Assembly (NCBI GenBank): GCA_030247855.1
Contig: JAPDRN010000020.1
Location: 1 to 64,000, forward strand
Source of the DNA: Knufia peltigerae
Taxonomy: Eukaryota > Ascomycota > Eurotiomycetes > Chaetothyriales > Trichomeriaceae
Length of the DNA stretch: 64,000 nt
Reading direction: 5' to 3'
Shown piece by piece: positions 32,033-42,771 of the stretch. Within the stretch, counting starts at the first letter, position 1, and each line of letters begins with the position of its first letter. A program made the translations under genes and the position numbers. The notes below the pieces were generated by a model. The model worked only from the letters and a program-made list of their open reading frames with translations. It had not been told where the DNA came from and ran no database searches.

Positions 32033-32288
32033 GGAGCACTATGATGTGGCTCTGTCTTGAGGCACAAGTATAGGTGACAATCATGGGTGACAATCAGAAC
32101 AAGGCGCAATACCCCACCATGGTCTCATACGCTTTACTGCCTGACCATCGCACGCAGAGACGAATACGAGCCTGACTCCCTGGGCGGAGGACCCTCCGCA
32201 GGAGGGAGACAGCAAGCATAAAGGAGTTGACAATCTGCCAGGTCATTCAGTCTCACTTCGTGGCGTCCATCATTACTTTGGCCACAAC

Positions 32289-33494
32289 ATGTCTACCTCT
32301 TCTTTGTCACAGCCCGAAGCCAACGGAGAAGAGGAGTTCATTGAAATCCTTGCCTCAATGCCCTCAATGGCCAACTCCACAACGACTATCGAAGACTCGG
32401 ACACCACGGAATACTCCGGACTTACAGTCGCTAACCAAGCTCCGAATAATTCCATGGTGCTGGGATCCAAATTAAGAGAAGTTACCCGCAATGACGGTCC
32501 AGGTACAGCGTGCCACGCAGATGCCTCAGCTACCGTGGAGTCTATCGCGTCCAGACTTAAGACGCTCGACTTTAGCAGGAATGGAAAACGTGCTTGTTGC
32601 TGCGACCGCCCGGATCCATCGAGCAATCACTCACTCGCCCTGGAACCGGCCGAGCCAGACCCTATCAAAGTCAAAGGCTACATCAAAGCCATCGAAGAGT
32701 GGCGGGCAAACAAACCGATTGGCTTCTTGAAGGCCCCATGCCACTTGACAAGTCGCGAAGAGTCCGTTGTCGTCCGGGCACCTTGCGTGGACTCTACGGG
32801 CATTCGAGTAGATCTGGAGCCAGGGACCAAGTATATCTGGATGCTTGTCAACAACCTCATTTACTTTCAGGCTATCGACCCAACAACTCAATCCAGTCTC
32901 ACAAATCTCGCAGAACAGATAGGGCTCAATGATGAGCCGAAGTATGCGATCCGTCTCCCGGCAGCTATGGCGATACTCTCAGTTCCTCGCCACGGAATGA
33001 TTGACGAGGACGAAACACAGCAGGTCTTGTTCCATTGCCAACAAGCTGCTCGAATCTGGTGCGAAATGATCCAAGCACCAGAGCTTGCTAGCCTCTGCCA
33101 TGGGAGCATATCTTATCGGCGAGAACTGAGTCAATTAGGACTATACAGACGCCTATACGAGAAACAGGTTTGCGCACGTGTCTTTCTGGGCAACGACGGA
33201 GAGATTTCGTCCCGAAGCCTCTGCGCAGGCTCTGCGATCTTGCGCACACTCGTTCCCTACTTGGACAGTACGTTAATTATGTTCGAGTTAGTGGTCGACA
33301 AGGAGGACAAAGGCGGGGACGAAATAGGCGGAAAAGTGGTCACACTGGTGCTACTTGAACCTCTGGCTTGGATAAATGAGTTCGGGGTTATCTTTGAAGT
33401 TGAAGGAGATGTCCCAGTAGGAAAAACTGTTTATGGCTTGAAGAAGGACTGGCGCAGCATGGCCCGGCAGGCGAGCACCTCTGTCAAGGAGTGA
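32289..33494 (+). CDS. Hypothetical protein, 401 aa
   Basis: A single uninterrupted frame from ATG. The N-terminal 100 residues are Ser/Thr/Glu-rich and likely disordered. A short CCCD cluster occurs at about residue 102. Residues about 130-390 look globular, with PDPIKVKGYIKAIEEWRANK, a YIWMLVNNLIYFQAID core, AVMAILSVPRHG-like strands, and TLVLLEPLAWINEFGVIFEV near the end. I recognise no domain. It is divergent from the preceding gene, with the 43-bp repeat between them. Confidence 0.6.
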   Translation: MSTSSLSQPEANGEEEFIEILASMPSMANSTTTIEDSDTTEYSGLTVANQAPNNSMVLGSKLREVTRNDGPGTACHADASATVESIASRLKTLDFSRNGKRACCCDRPDPSSNHSLALEPAEPDPIKVKGYIKAIEEWRANKPIGFLKAPCHLTSREESVVVRAPCVDSTGIRVDLEPGTKYIWMLVNNLIYFQAIDPTTQSSLTNLAEQIGLNDEPKYAIRLPAAMAILSVPRHGMIDEDETQQVLFHCQQAARIWCEMIQAPELASLCHGSISYRRELSQLGLYRRLYEKQVCARVFLGNDGEISSRSLCAGSAILRTLVPYLDSTLIMFELVVDKEDKGGDEIGGKVVTLVLLEPLAWINEFGVIFEVEGDVPVGKTVYGLKKDWRSMARQASTSVKE

Positions 33495-35174
33495 CTACAT
33501 ATGGATTTAGTATAGTTGCGTTTTCAATAATTGATAGTGAATGATTAGACTATGAATTGGTATAGATTAACTATGATGATTATGTGATAATGTATTTACT
33601 AAGAGTAGAGTAGGGATATGATGAGGACCTTAGTAATATGAGAACAATAGCAAAAGAAAGGGACTCTGAGAAGAATTATTACTTACCTACCTATGAATCA
33701 TAATTCTAACTTGGTAAATCTTTCATTATGCCTTGAGCACTCATTAGCCCTTATGGGTGGGGGATAAGATAAAGAAGGTTGCTATTAGAGGTATGTGACA
33801 ACAGTGCTCTGTAAAATAGGAAGACAGGCGGGTAACCGAAAGAGTGCCGATATGCTGGCTTGGCAAACCTAAGTGATATCCACGCACACCCTGGGAGCTA
33901 AGAAATGAACGGGTACATCCTGACGGAGCACCCCGTACGATTTTATTGGCACAAAGTCTCGAACATGTCCTGTACTGTACTTGTACGAAATGCAGGGGAG
34001 GCCCTTCCGATATCGCTTGACCACAAGCGGAGCATCCAACCAATAGGATTCCCATTCTTCGCCATGGTTGATTCACACTAAGGTGACGATCGCTATGACG
34101 GTTCTCCTTAGTCACACGCCGCGCGTTCAGATCACCCCGATCAGGTGAGGGCATAGGGCGGCCGCTCACCCGGCCCGATCGGAACTAGATTAAGTCGCAT
34201 GTGCCGATTAGTTAGTAGTTGCGTCGGTGACGAGCAGCGAATCCTAATTGTTGATTGTTTTTGCATTTTTGCATTTTCTTTTTGAAAAACACAAGACAAG
34301 AGAAGTTCATGTTTTTTTTTCCCGAAAATTGGTGACGGAAAGAAAAGTCTAAGAGGGATTTGAAAACATATATACTTTCCAGGCAGACAGTGGAGGTTGA
34401 TAGTCTCATAGTATCTGCGGCCAGGTGGTCGCATTAGTACTCCCGTAAGATCACATAATACACATCCGCGATTGGTCCATACAATACGCCCACACCATCA
34501 AAATATACTACAGTACCTTAGGTAGTCAAGGTTCACTGCAGGGAAAACATCCTTGGGGGTTGCGTTCTGCAAATATGAACCGTGGTAGGGTACGGGATAG
34601 ATAAAATTGAATTTCAGAAATCATCATGTGAAACAGTTTGCATTGAAAAGTAGTCAAGACTAGTATCTAGCAGCTGTTTCACCCCAGTACGAGTGAGATG
34701 GCTCGCTCGAACCAAGCAGAGGGAGTTGTTTTTCTTTTTGCTTTTCATATCAGGTTCGCATGATAACCAAGTCCAGGGCCATTCAGTTTCGGAGCCGAAG
34801 ACCTTATTTTTCAATTGTCTGCCATTTGTCCCAGCAGCCCAACGACGATATCCTTGAATCACAACGCGAAAACTGATCGCCCATATCTGCGCGCACTTGC
34901 ACTTTTTAATCTTCCACCACGCTGCCTCGCATGGATATAAGTTTCATATTTGTTCGTAGCCATTGGACTCCAAATGAAGAAACCTTCGCCGAAGATGGAG
35001 ACTGAGAAGACTGGAGGCTTTAAAGATTCTTGAGATTGGGTTTTCCCAACGAATAATTTCGACCGTAGGTCATCGTGAGAACAAATTGAGGTCATCGCAT
35101 GTCGATAAGATCATGAATGTCATGAAAGGGAGAGAGAAAGAACATGAATTCGTGCAGGCCGATCGATTTGGCAT
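33495..35174. other. Long gene-free stretch, AT-rich on the left
   Basis: About 1.7 kb between the 401-aa gene and the GIS2-like gene. The left 230 bp (33495-33720) is strongly AT-rich. ORFs 33744-34169, 34141-34434 and 34614-34862 (all -) have Arg/Ser-rich, patternless composition. No repeat, RNA gene or splice-supported exon was identified. Confidence 0.5.
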
Positions 35175-36205
35175 CTAAGCTGGGCAGGCAGATTGGAGGT
35201 GACCGGGTTGCTTGCCTGAAGACGTCGTCAGTTTGGAATTTCACAGACAATGAAGCAACTTACACTTGTAGCAGATGCGCTCAGAGCTAGGCTCGGAAGG
35301 GCAGTCACGGGACAAGTGGCCTTGTTCACCGCAGTTCTGCAAGACGTCAGCAAATCTGATAACGATGGCGGAGAGCGGGCTGCCTTACGTAGCATTTTTG
35401 AGATCGACCCTGGGTGCAATCGCTGTTTCAATTAGCCAAACGAACACGTGAATGATCAGTGATGCCATACCGAGACATATGACCGATGCCACCGCATGAC
35501 TATGAGCTGTTAGAGGGGTCAATCTTTGCTGCAGGATATTTGCAAACTTACGTAGCAGGTCTGGCCACCGCCACCGCCGCCGCCGCCGCGGCTGAAGCCA
35601 CCATACCCGCCTTGTGGACCACCAGAGGTGCAGTCGCTAATCTTGTCAACATATGAGATATCGCACTTCTTGATAAAGACTCACCGAGCAATGTGACCCT
35701 GGCCACCGCAGCGATAGCATTCTCGACCACCGCCGCCGCCGCCGTACGCATTCCCGCCAGCGCTACCCCAGCCAGCACCGCCACCGACGGCACCACCTTC
35801 AGGGCAGTCCCTAGCAATGTGATCAAGGCTATTGCCTATCCATTATCATCAGTTATGTTCCGTGCAATGTTTGAGGTTCGAACCAACATTTGTAGCAAGG
35901 CTTCGGGGCTCTTGGCTTGGGCGGCGCAGTGCATTCACGGCTAAGGTGACCTTCGCCTACGATTCATGTCAGTTATGGTAGCTGAAAAGAATCAAGGGAC
36001 ACCGTACCTCCACAGTTGTAGCTGGATCGAGAAAAGCGATGAGCATTTTACATTTCCACTTATTGAAGCACTTTCTTACCAAGTCGGGTTTCCTTTCTTG
36101 GGACAATCACGAGCCTGAAGTAATGTAAGAGTATGTAAGAGGAGGCATCGTGTTCATAGGCACCTGGTGAGAAGAATCACCGCAGTTGTAACAGCCGCGA
36201 TCCAT
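35175..36205 (-). CDS. gis2: GIS2/CNBP-like CCHC zinc-knuckle protein, 10 exons
   Basis: Ten short exons give 190 aa: 36164-36205, 36080-36114, 36008-36021, 35888-35956, 35685-35835, 35552-35636, 35471-35499, 35389-35422, 35264-35336 and 35175-35215. All junctions are GT-AG and in phase. There are seven CCHC knuckles: CYNCGDSSHQARDC, CYNCGGEGHLSREC, CYKCNSLDHIARDC, CYRCGGQGHIARDC, CYSCGGIGHMSRDC, CYNCGEQGHLSRDC and CYKCKQPGHLQSAC. A Gly-rich (RGG-like) linker separates knuckles 3, 4 and 5. Gis2/CNBP proteins bind single-stranded nucleic acid and G-rich mRNA and act in translation and stress granules. Because exons are 14-151 bp, no single ORF shows it. Confidence 0.95.
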
Positions 36206-36946
36206 TTTGAAAGCTTTGGATGATTTGACTAGGGCGCAATCAGCATTGACTCGTTGAGAGGTTGTAGACTGTGGGAAAGTACCAGTTGTGGAAGTTTGGT
36301 GTTTGGATGAAGATTGTAGAGTGTTGATGCGATTGTTAAAGAGGGGAAACAGTGATAGTGAGACAATTGAGCAAGAAGTGAATGAGGGCTGAGAAAAATT
36401 GAAGTGAATTGTACGCTTGCAAGGATTGACCGTGTGGAGGCAAACGTCACTTTTTGTTTGCTTCTCCAGGCCAGACCAAAGAAGTGCAGCTTTGTACTGA
36501 GGGCGGTCCAGGCTACGGAGTTCTTCTTGGGCTCATTGACATCTGTCTAGGGAGCTGATAGGCTTAAACAGACGCCTAACAGCGGCTAAGCACAAGCCCC
36601 TAAGTAAATAGTGACCCCCGGGACACATTCCCCCTGCCGGCTGCTCGAATGGCCATATGCTAATGGTTGAGATCATCTACGGCGAGTCGGCTCATCTGCC
36701 TACTAGTTAGTCGAAACACCCACTCTTATGGCTTGATCAGCTGCAGATGACCGCTGCAACTTGATCCACTGCTGCGGTCGATGTTGGGTCTGGACGCCTC
36801 TGACAGTCCTCGCAGCCGCTCCCAGCCGTCACAGTGTCTACACGAGTGCAATTTCATGTCAACATCTTCTAAAAGTGAAGGTTTCATTCATTCAATTCAT
36901 CGTATCTTCGTAGCTGAGATTTCCCAAGCTGATGGACTATGGTCTT
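36206..36946. other. Intergenic region
   Basis: About 740 bp holding the GIS2-like promoter and the 3' end of the F-box gene. The 73-codon minus ORF 36229-36450 is low in information (Leu/Ser/His-rich). No further feature seen. Confidence 0.5.
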
Positions 36947-38572
36947 CTATGTAAAGTCGTACAGCGCCATTATTAGTTTCTGGTCCCTCTCGCCCAACAC
37001 CACAACCTGCTCGTCGTCGAAACCAACCCAGCTCCTCGTCAGGCTGAGCTCTCGCTTCATTTCGTGCAGTGCAAGGCCCAAGCCGGTTCCCCTTCGAGCC
37101 AGAGCCGCAGTTACTCCAGAAAAGCCATCTACTGCCTTGATCTGTGTACTTGCCTTGGACTGACTGTTGGTCGTCATCACGGGCTCCAATTCCCATACTC
37201 TAATTTCATCCCCACGGCTGCTGACCGACACAGCTTTGCCGCGATTGTTGACTTCTGCTCCAGAGACAGCCGATGTGTGTCCCCAGAGACGTCTGCCTGC
37301 GCTTATTTCCAGCTTATTCTCGTTGGAGGTCACGAGAAATGACATGATGGTATTGTCTGCAAGAGAACAGACCAGGAAAGGATGTTCGTAGGATAAGGAA
37401 GTGGGCGGGCTCATCAGCGGAGGATGTAATGGAAATGGCAGCGAACTGGTCGACCGCGTCGACATCTTCCAACTGTCCCTGCCCTGATATTGTGCATCGA
37501 ATGGTGTGTCGATCGTGGATGTCAACCTGCTGTCCATCACCACACCGCTACTCGACATGACGATTTCTTGTAGCCCCATACACCAACCGGAATTTAATCG
37601 ATGGAAGGCGTATGCTACGGTCGCAATGATGCGCTTAGGCGTCCTCCGCAGCGCCAAGGATACTGGGGAGAAGGATGCATCGGATTGGAGTCGAGCGACG
37701 GGCACGAGGTTGGCATCGGGCCTTTCCACCTGCGTACTTACAGTCAAGTCGTACAAAGATAGAAACTTCGTCTTGGAAATGGTCATCGCATATGGCATAG
37801 CGAGTGCCGCTGCGACAAGAGGTCCGTCCGTCGTTTGGTGGCTTCCGCGATCTTCGAACCCACTCTCGTTCGTGAACATATACGTCGAAAATGAGCCATC
37901 TTCGAAGCCCAATAGTATATGGGTCACTCCATCCAAACTGTCGACGGCCATGGCCGTTGCTGCTCGAGAAGTTTCGAAGGGCAATCGTGCTTTGAGTGTC
38001 CTTGTTCCTGCTAGGGTTGTCCATGCTCGTAGTCCAGACAGCCGATCGAAGGTGAATACTACCCCCTTAAGAACTCTCGCAATGACGGGTGGCGTAGGCG
38101 GATTGGCGACTTCAACTTCATGGACTTTTGCTGCACCAGCTGCCCAATTAGTCTTGATCTTGAATTGACGCTTCCAGTCGATTGTGGCACCATCCCGCAA
38201 CTTTTGTCCATGTTCCAGCCATCTCAAGATCTTGACTCTCTGTCTTGAACCTTCCTGAGTCTTCTCGGGCGGTAGCCGGCGGGCTCGATGGTCGATCCAA
38301 GTGTCGTAATATTTCGCCTTCCATATCTCCCCGTCGCTCGCAAGGGTGTGGAAACGTCTTGAGACACTAGCAAGCAGTATCAGTCAGGCTCTGAGGCAGA
38401 AGAATGAGACTTACCGTTCAGTGCGCAACAAATCCTGTGTGGGGAGGAAGGACAAGACTCGGAGAAGAATCTCATCACTGATGTCTAGCAGATTGCGCTT
38501 TGAGCCTGTCCGGCATCTCTTAACAGGAGGCCGTGTATCATTACTGTCATCGACTCTCCTCCGCTTGGCCAT
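36947..38572 (-). CDS. Pof10-like F-box protein
   Basis: Exon 1 (38415-38572) encodes MAKRRRVDDSNDTRPPVKRC and the F-box LLDISDEILLRVLSFLPTQD (about residues 28-47). It joins in phase, through a 48-bp intron (GTAAGT donor, TTGCTAG acceptor), to exon 2 (36947-38366): 525 aa in all. After the F-box come the conserved FHTLASDGEIWKAKYYDTW and WLEHGQKLR...WKRQFKIKTNW segments typical of S. pombe Pof10-type proteins. The rest forms WD40-like beta-propeller blades (for example RRLWGHTSAVSGAEVNNRGK and EIRVWELEP). F-box proteins recruit substrates to SCF ubiquitin ligases; the propeller would bind substrate. Its promoter is shared with sae2-like at 38767. Confidence 0.88.
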
Positions 38573-38766
38573 CTTGTGGTCTTTCGTTCTTGTTCGCCAG
38601 GCTGCAGAAAAGAATCATAGCAAAGAGGCGCAAACGGTCCGCGATCGATACAAGGTCGCATTGATGCCGGGGTTCTACCGACAATCTCCGATACAAGGAC
38701 ACACCACCACTCTAAATCGTCCTCGTACCCGCGTCTGATGCACGCGACTTGTGAACAACCAACGCA

Positions 38767-40485
38767 ATGGACCCAACACCACAGACTTTGACGAGTACGT
38801 TGATACTCGCTCTGCAACATAGCGAGACGCTTCTGCGTCAGTTGGACGAGAGCAACAAGACTATAGAGAGATTCAGACTCGAAAATGAGCAGATCAAGCT
38901 CGAACTTGATCAGATCCGGAGCCAGCAGAGCAGCGTTTCCATCGATCCTCCCGACCAACATCTAATAGAAGAAAATGAGCGACTCAAAAATGAGCTCTCG
39001 GATCTTCAAAGCAAGCGGCTCATGGCCCCCGTGCCATCTACTCAGCTTGACGAGTCTCTCGCCCAAGAAAACGAGAAACTCAGGCACGAGCTGGAAGAGT
39101 CACGACAAAAGCAGAACCAACTTTCCGAGATGACAGTTCAGTTTGAACAGTTATTCCGCAAGGACGTCGAAAAGCAAGCCGAGATTGACCAACTCAGATC
39201 AAAACTGCGTCTTTTCCAAGCAAGGGAACGTAAATGGCGTTGCTCCAATCCCAGCGTTTCTTCCCCGATTATCTTGTCTGAAGATGCCGACGCCAACGCC
39301 AATACGACGAGTCCCAGAACTACGAAACGAAAACGGGCGCGGAGTCGAAGCCCAGAAGTCCTCAAAGAAATTACAGGCAACGTCACAACCGGAAGCTCCG
39401 CCAATACACCCACCACGCGGCCCAAGTTCAAAAGGCACAGCGACCGAGGAGCAGACGCGATTCCCACCGTAGCCGAGGATGGTGAGGACTACAGCGAGAA
39501 CCTACACTCTGATGGTTTGGCAAGTGAGAAACCCGTTGAAGGGAACGGCGACGATACCATAGCTTCTAAAAACCGTCTCAAAGCCCTCCTGACGACTCCG
39601 GCCGCAAATTCATCAGTGCTCCTTCCACGGTCCGACGGAAGTACGAGTATTATATCCCGCAAATCACGAGGGACGCCCTCTCCTATTACTACTACAGAGT
39701 ATCAGCAGCAGCAGCAGCAGCAGCATCAGCAGCATCAGCAGCACAAGTTACAAACATCCACACCGTCCGGGGAAGCCGCCAGCACCAGCACCATCACCAC
39801 CACCACCAACCCGTCGACCGCCACAGCAACAGCAACAACTACCAAGCCCAACACCACTAACCGCACCACTAGCAGCACCACTTCGGTCCGGAAACCTCCA
39901 TTCCTCCCACCAAAGTCTTCCTCCCGCAATGTTCCTCCGGGGCCCGAAGACGACGAACCGTTCCGCTCGCGACCGGTCGCGCGCCTGAACCTGACGCACT
40001 TCAAGATCAACACCGCTTATACCGGCGGGGTGGACTACGCCTACGACGAGGTCGTGCGCGGCCGCAGCGCCCGCAGGTGCCTCCCCGGCTGCGTCCGCCC
40101 GGAGTGCTGCGGCCACCAGTTCCGCGTGCTGGCCGACACCCTCCCCGTGACCGACGACGACCTCTCGGAGGACGACTTGCTGCTGGCCTTTTTCGGCCCG
40201 GGCCCGGAATCCGAGGCCAAGATCCGCAACCTGACGGCCGTCGCCCGCGCGAACCTCGTCCACGAGGCGCGGGCCAAGAGACTGGCGGACCTGTACGGCC
40301 GGGCGCACCGCCAGACCTTCGACCGGGCCCAGTCCCCTCCCGGCTTCTGGAACACCGAGTTCCCCTCGACGCAGGAGGACCGGGAGAACCGTGAACGCGC
40401 GAGGCAGCGCGAACGCGAAGAGGTCGAGAGGCGCTACTGCGACGCCAAAAGGGGCGGCGGCCGTTGGCTGTTTGCCGACGAATAA
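38767..40485 (+). CDS. sae2: Sae2/Ctp1/CtIP-like DNA end-resection factor
   Basis: A 572-codon intronless frame. The N-terminus (about 10-150) is a coiled coil with Leu/Glu heptads, the oligomerisation region in this family. The middle is low-complexity, with a Gln run and a Thr-rich tract. The C-terminal domain carries the family hallmarks HFKINTAYTGGVDYAYDEVV, CLPGCVRPECCGHQF (from residue 438) and PPGFWNTEFPSTQE (from residue 524). Sae2/CtIP proteins activate the Mre11-Rad50-Nbs1/Xrs2 nuclease and start resection of DNA double-strand breaks in meiosis and repair. Base composition rises sharply in GC from about 39950, in the conserved domain. The start lies 194 bp from the divergent F-box gene. 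Confidence 0.95.
   Translation: MDPTPQTLTSTLILALQHSETLLRQLDESNKTIERFRLENEQIKLELDQIRSQQSSVSIDPPDQHLIEENERLKNELSDLQSKRLMAPVPSTQLDESLAQENEKLRHELEESRQKQNQLSEMTVQFEQLFRKDVEKQAEIDQLRSKLRLFQARERKWRCSNPSVSSPIILSEDADANANTTSPRTTKRKRARSRSPEVLKEITGNVTTGSSANTPTTRPKFKRHSDRGADAIPTVAEDGEDYSENLHSDGLASEKPVEGNGDDTIASKNRLKALLTTPAANSSVLLPRSDGSTSIISRKSRGTPSPITTTEYQQQQQQQHQQHQQHKLQTSTPSGEAASTSTITTTTNPSTATATATTTKPNTTNRTTSSTTSVRKPPFLPPKSSSRNVPPGPEDDEPFRSRPVARLNLTHFKINTAYTGGVDYAYDEVVRGRSARRCLPGCVRPECCGHQFRVLADTLPVTDDDLSEDDLLLAFFGPGPESEAKIRNLTAVARANLVHEARAKRLADLYGRAHRQTFDRAQSPPGFWNTEFPSTQEDRENRERARQREREEVERRYCDAKRGGGRWLFADE
39703..39750. repeat. CAG/CAT microsatellite encoding Gln/His run
   Basis: A run of about 16 codons alternating CAG and CAT, encoding an uneven poly-Gln tract (QQQQQQQHQQHQQH) in the disordered linker of the Sae2-like protein. 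It is followed by a Thr/Ser/Ala-rich low-complexity stretch. Length polymorphism between strains is likely, but that is an inference. Confidence 0.9.
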
Positions 40486-41178
40486 ATCTCTGGTATATGC
40501 GTCAAATGACCCGACAATCTTAACAGAGTGGCACCCTCTACAGGTCGCCATCTACCTAGGCTCATGACAAAATGGAGCCGCGTCTGCACCGTATGTACCC
40601 AAGTAACTAGGTCCCTACCAATATAATCAAATAACGCTTGGTCCTGATCTTGTGTGTGCGCGCCTACAATAGAAACCTCGATGGTCAGTCACGTACATCA
40701 AGTATAAAGTCCAACTATGATCCCAAATTAGATCCTTTTTGAACAAAGAGGGATAATGATGCGACGGAGGCATTTGGCCCGCCACTTTGGCATTCTGCTT
40801 GCAAAGTTCTGAACTCTGATTTCAATAAGGGTCATTCTTGTGAGGTGATCAGCGACATCGAACTACAAAGGCTACCATGCGAAGAATATCGTCCTCAAAC
40901 CATATTGTGGCCTCATCTATCTCTTGCCTGTGGGCCTTGATCCTCATACAATACAAACCGATGCCGTGATGTGCCAGGAAAATATGCCTCTGAAGGATAT
41001 TGTGTTCTTGTAATCTTGACAACGTACAAGCCCAAATCAAGGGAAATAATTATGTGAAAGCCGAACTTCGTAAAAGTCGTTGCAGTAGACGACAGATGTG
41101 TCCTCCGCGGATCCCGGGCCGCACCCATATGTGCATGTGCCTTTGAATCTTCCTTTATCTCTCATACGGGATTTGCCT
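40486..41178. other. Intergenic region between convergent genes
   Basis: About 690 bp between the sae2-like stop and the TmpA-like stop, therefore two 3' regions facing each other. Short minus ORFs (40849-41040, 40913-41128) have no recognisable feature. Confidence 0.5.
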
Positions 41179-42771
41179 TCAAGAGTCGAAAATTGGTGCG
41201 AATATCGGTACACCTCGAGACTCCAAAGCGTACACCACGCGTCTTGTGACTTTCGGGTTGGAAATGATGAAGCATGCCTCAGCACCAGATGACATGTACA
41301 GGTCATAGGTGTATCGGGCCAGATCTGGACGCCCAGCAACGGTAGTATTGATAATGACAGCCTCAGGATCAGCTCTTTGAACAGCCTCGATGACCCCGGC
41401 CTTGTAGGTACGCTCGGGATGAGGAGTCGACCATAGTATCCGACAAGAGATATCCCGCTTAGCCAACAACGATAGTACAGGTCCGATGCCGGAACCTGTG
41501 GCGACGAGGACCATCTTTTTGAAGATTGGAGCGATGTGCAGGACCCCCATTGTAGGAATACCACGAACCCAAAGCTTGGTTGGCGGCGACTTGATCAGAC
41601 GAGACGTCCAGTCACCTGCTTTTGACACAAGCACAGAAAACCCCTGACCATCTTCGGCAGGTATTCCTGCAAATGCATGCCATTCCAGGAGCGGGCTGTC
41701 AGACAGTCGAGGTGCTGCACACAGCGGGAGATTTGTGTATGTGAAGTGCAGGCGTATTGCATGGTCGGACAGAGGCTCTGCGTGGACCGAAACCTTTCGT
41801 AGCCAGACCCATGGTAGTGCAATAGAAATAGTAATGATCAGGAGGGCCCAAAAGACTGGGCTGTAGACCATGACCTGCAAGACTGTAATGTCGGTGGCGT
41901 GAGCTTCTGCATCTGATAGCAATCCGAAAAGTGCCCAGATCAAAATCACCGCAGACCATCCAGCAAAGCGATGAATGAGTTCAAACAGATTATGGATGCG
42001 TGAGCGAACGCCTGGATGTGCTGTGCATAGAATAGCAACAAAGAGAACGTCGAGCAATACCGTGATGGTAGATGTCGCAGCTCGGTGAATTTGCAGCTGA
42101 TTGTGTTTGTAGGCCCTGACAATGGCAGCATTGAAAAAGGCAAACCAGAGTGCCGCCGACATTCCTGCTCCACTATGCACGCCGCCCAGATGATATATTT
42201 TTGCTACCAGACGACGGATCCAAAGTGGAAACCATCGAGGACATTTCCCGAATGACCAGAAAAGGGCGTTGATAACGAGTTCTTGCCTGATCAAAACACC
42301 CAACAGGATGTTGAAGGCCACAGCAGTGGCAGCGGTGGCGGGTGACATGGTCAGGAGCTTATGCTGTGTAGCCAGCACTATGATAGCTGTTATGTTTATA
42401 GCGAGAACCAGGATGTTGAGGCGTCGATAGACCGACATGACAGTCCACCGTAGGTTACGCAAGATGCGGTGGTACTTCTTCTCCGGCATTGTGGTAGTCG
42501 GCGCAGGATGTTTTTCGTGCACCATCGTCGACATTGATTTGGAGGAGGTTCGATCGTGGACAGGGTAGTATTTAGAGAATACGATTTCAGAACTGATAGG
42601 AGAACACGCAGTGGCCTCTGACGATTCTGTTTGGGATCTTGGATAAGGCGAGTCAAGAGAAAAGGTCTCCTCTTGACCATGACTTTGTGAACTGGTGGTG
42701 TTTGTCTCAATAGGAACATATCTGTCTTCGGGATCGGAGGAGAGTGAGAGTGGATGAGCACTCGAAGCCAT
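41179..42771 (-). CDS. tmpA-like: TmpA-like transmembrane flavoprotein, 530 aa
   Basis: A single frame from ATG. The first 105 residues are polar and Ser/Thr-rich. There are about six predicted membrane helices from about residue 110 to 345 (for example RLNILVLAINITAIIVLAT, AALWFAFFNAAIVRAY and FAGWSAVILIWALFGLLS), with His residues of a ferric-reductase-like core. The C-terminal half is a FAD/NAD(P)-binding reductase with LHFTYTNLPLC and VLVATGSGIGPVLSLLAKRD. This arrangement matches A. nidulans TmpA, which controls conidiation, and the C-terminal part of TmpL. A role in redox or developmental signalling is inferred. It is divergent from an acyl-CoA ligase gene at 44512. Confidence 0.8.
   Translation of the reverse strand: MASSAHPLSLSSDPEDRYVPIETNTTSSQSHGQEETFSLDSPYPRSQTESSEATACSPISSEIVFSKYYPVHDRTSSKSMSTMVHEKHPAPTTTMPEKKYHRILRNLRWTVMSVYRRLNILVLAINITAIIVLATQHKLLTMSPATAATAVAFNILLGVLIRQELVINALFWSFGKCPRWFPLWIRRLVAKIYHLGGVHSGAGMSAALWFAFFNAAIVRAYKHNQLQIHRAATSTITVLLDVLFVAILCTAHPGVRSRIHNLFELIHRFAGWSAVILIWALFGLLSDAEAHATDITVLQVMVYSPVFWALLIITISIALPWVWLRKVSVHAEPLSDHAIRLHFTYTNLPLCAAPRLSDSPLLEWHAFAGIPAEDGQGFSVLVSKAGDWTSRLIKSPPTKLWVRGIPTMGVLHIAPIFKKMVLVATGSGIGPVLSLLAKRDISCRILWSTPHPERTYKAGVIEAVQRADPEAVIINTTVAGRPDLARYTYDLYMSSGAEACFIISNPKVTRRVVYALESRGVPIFAPIFDS

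Noticed and set aside
31840..32073. 77-codon plus-strand ORF
   Set aside because: Produced by the alternating 43-bp repeat; its peptide is a repeat of the DNA unit.
33744..34169. 141-codon minus-strand ORF
   Set aside because: Patternless composition with many Ser, Arg and Cys; no start context or homologue recognised.
39748..40551. 267-codon minus-strand ORF opposite the Sae2-like C-terminus
   Set aside because: It is antisense to a well-conserved domain and results from the GC-rich third positions of that region.
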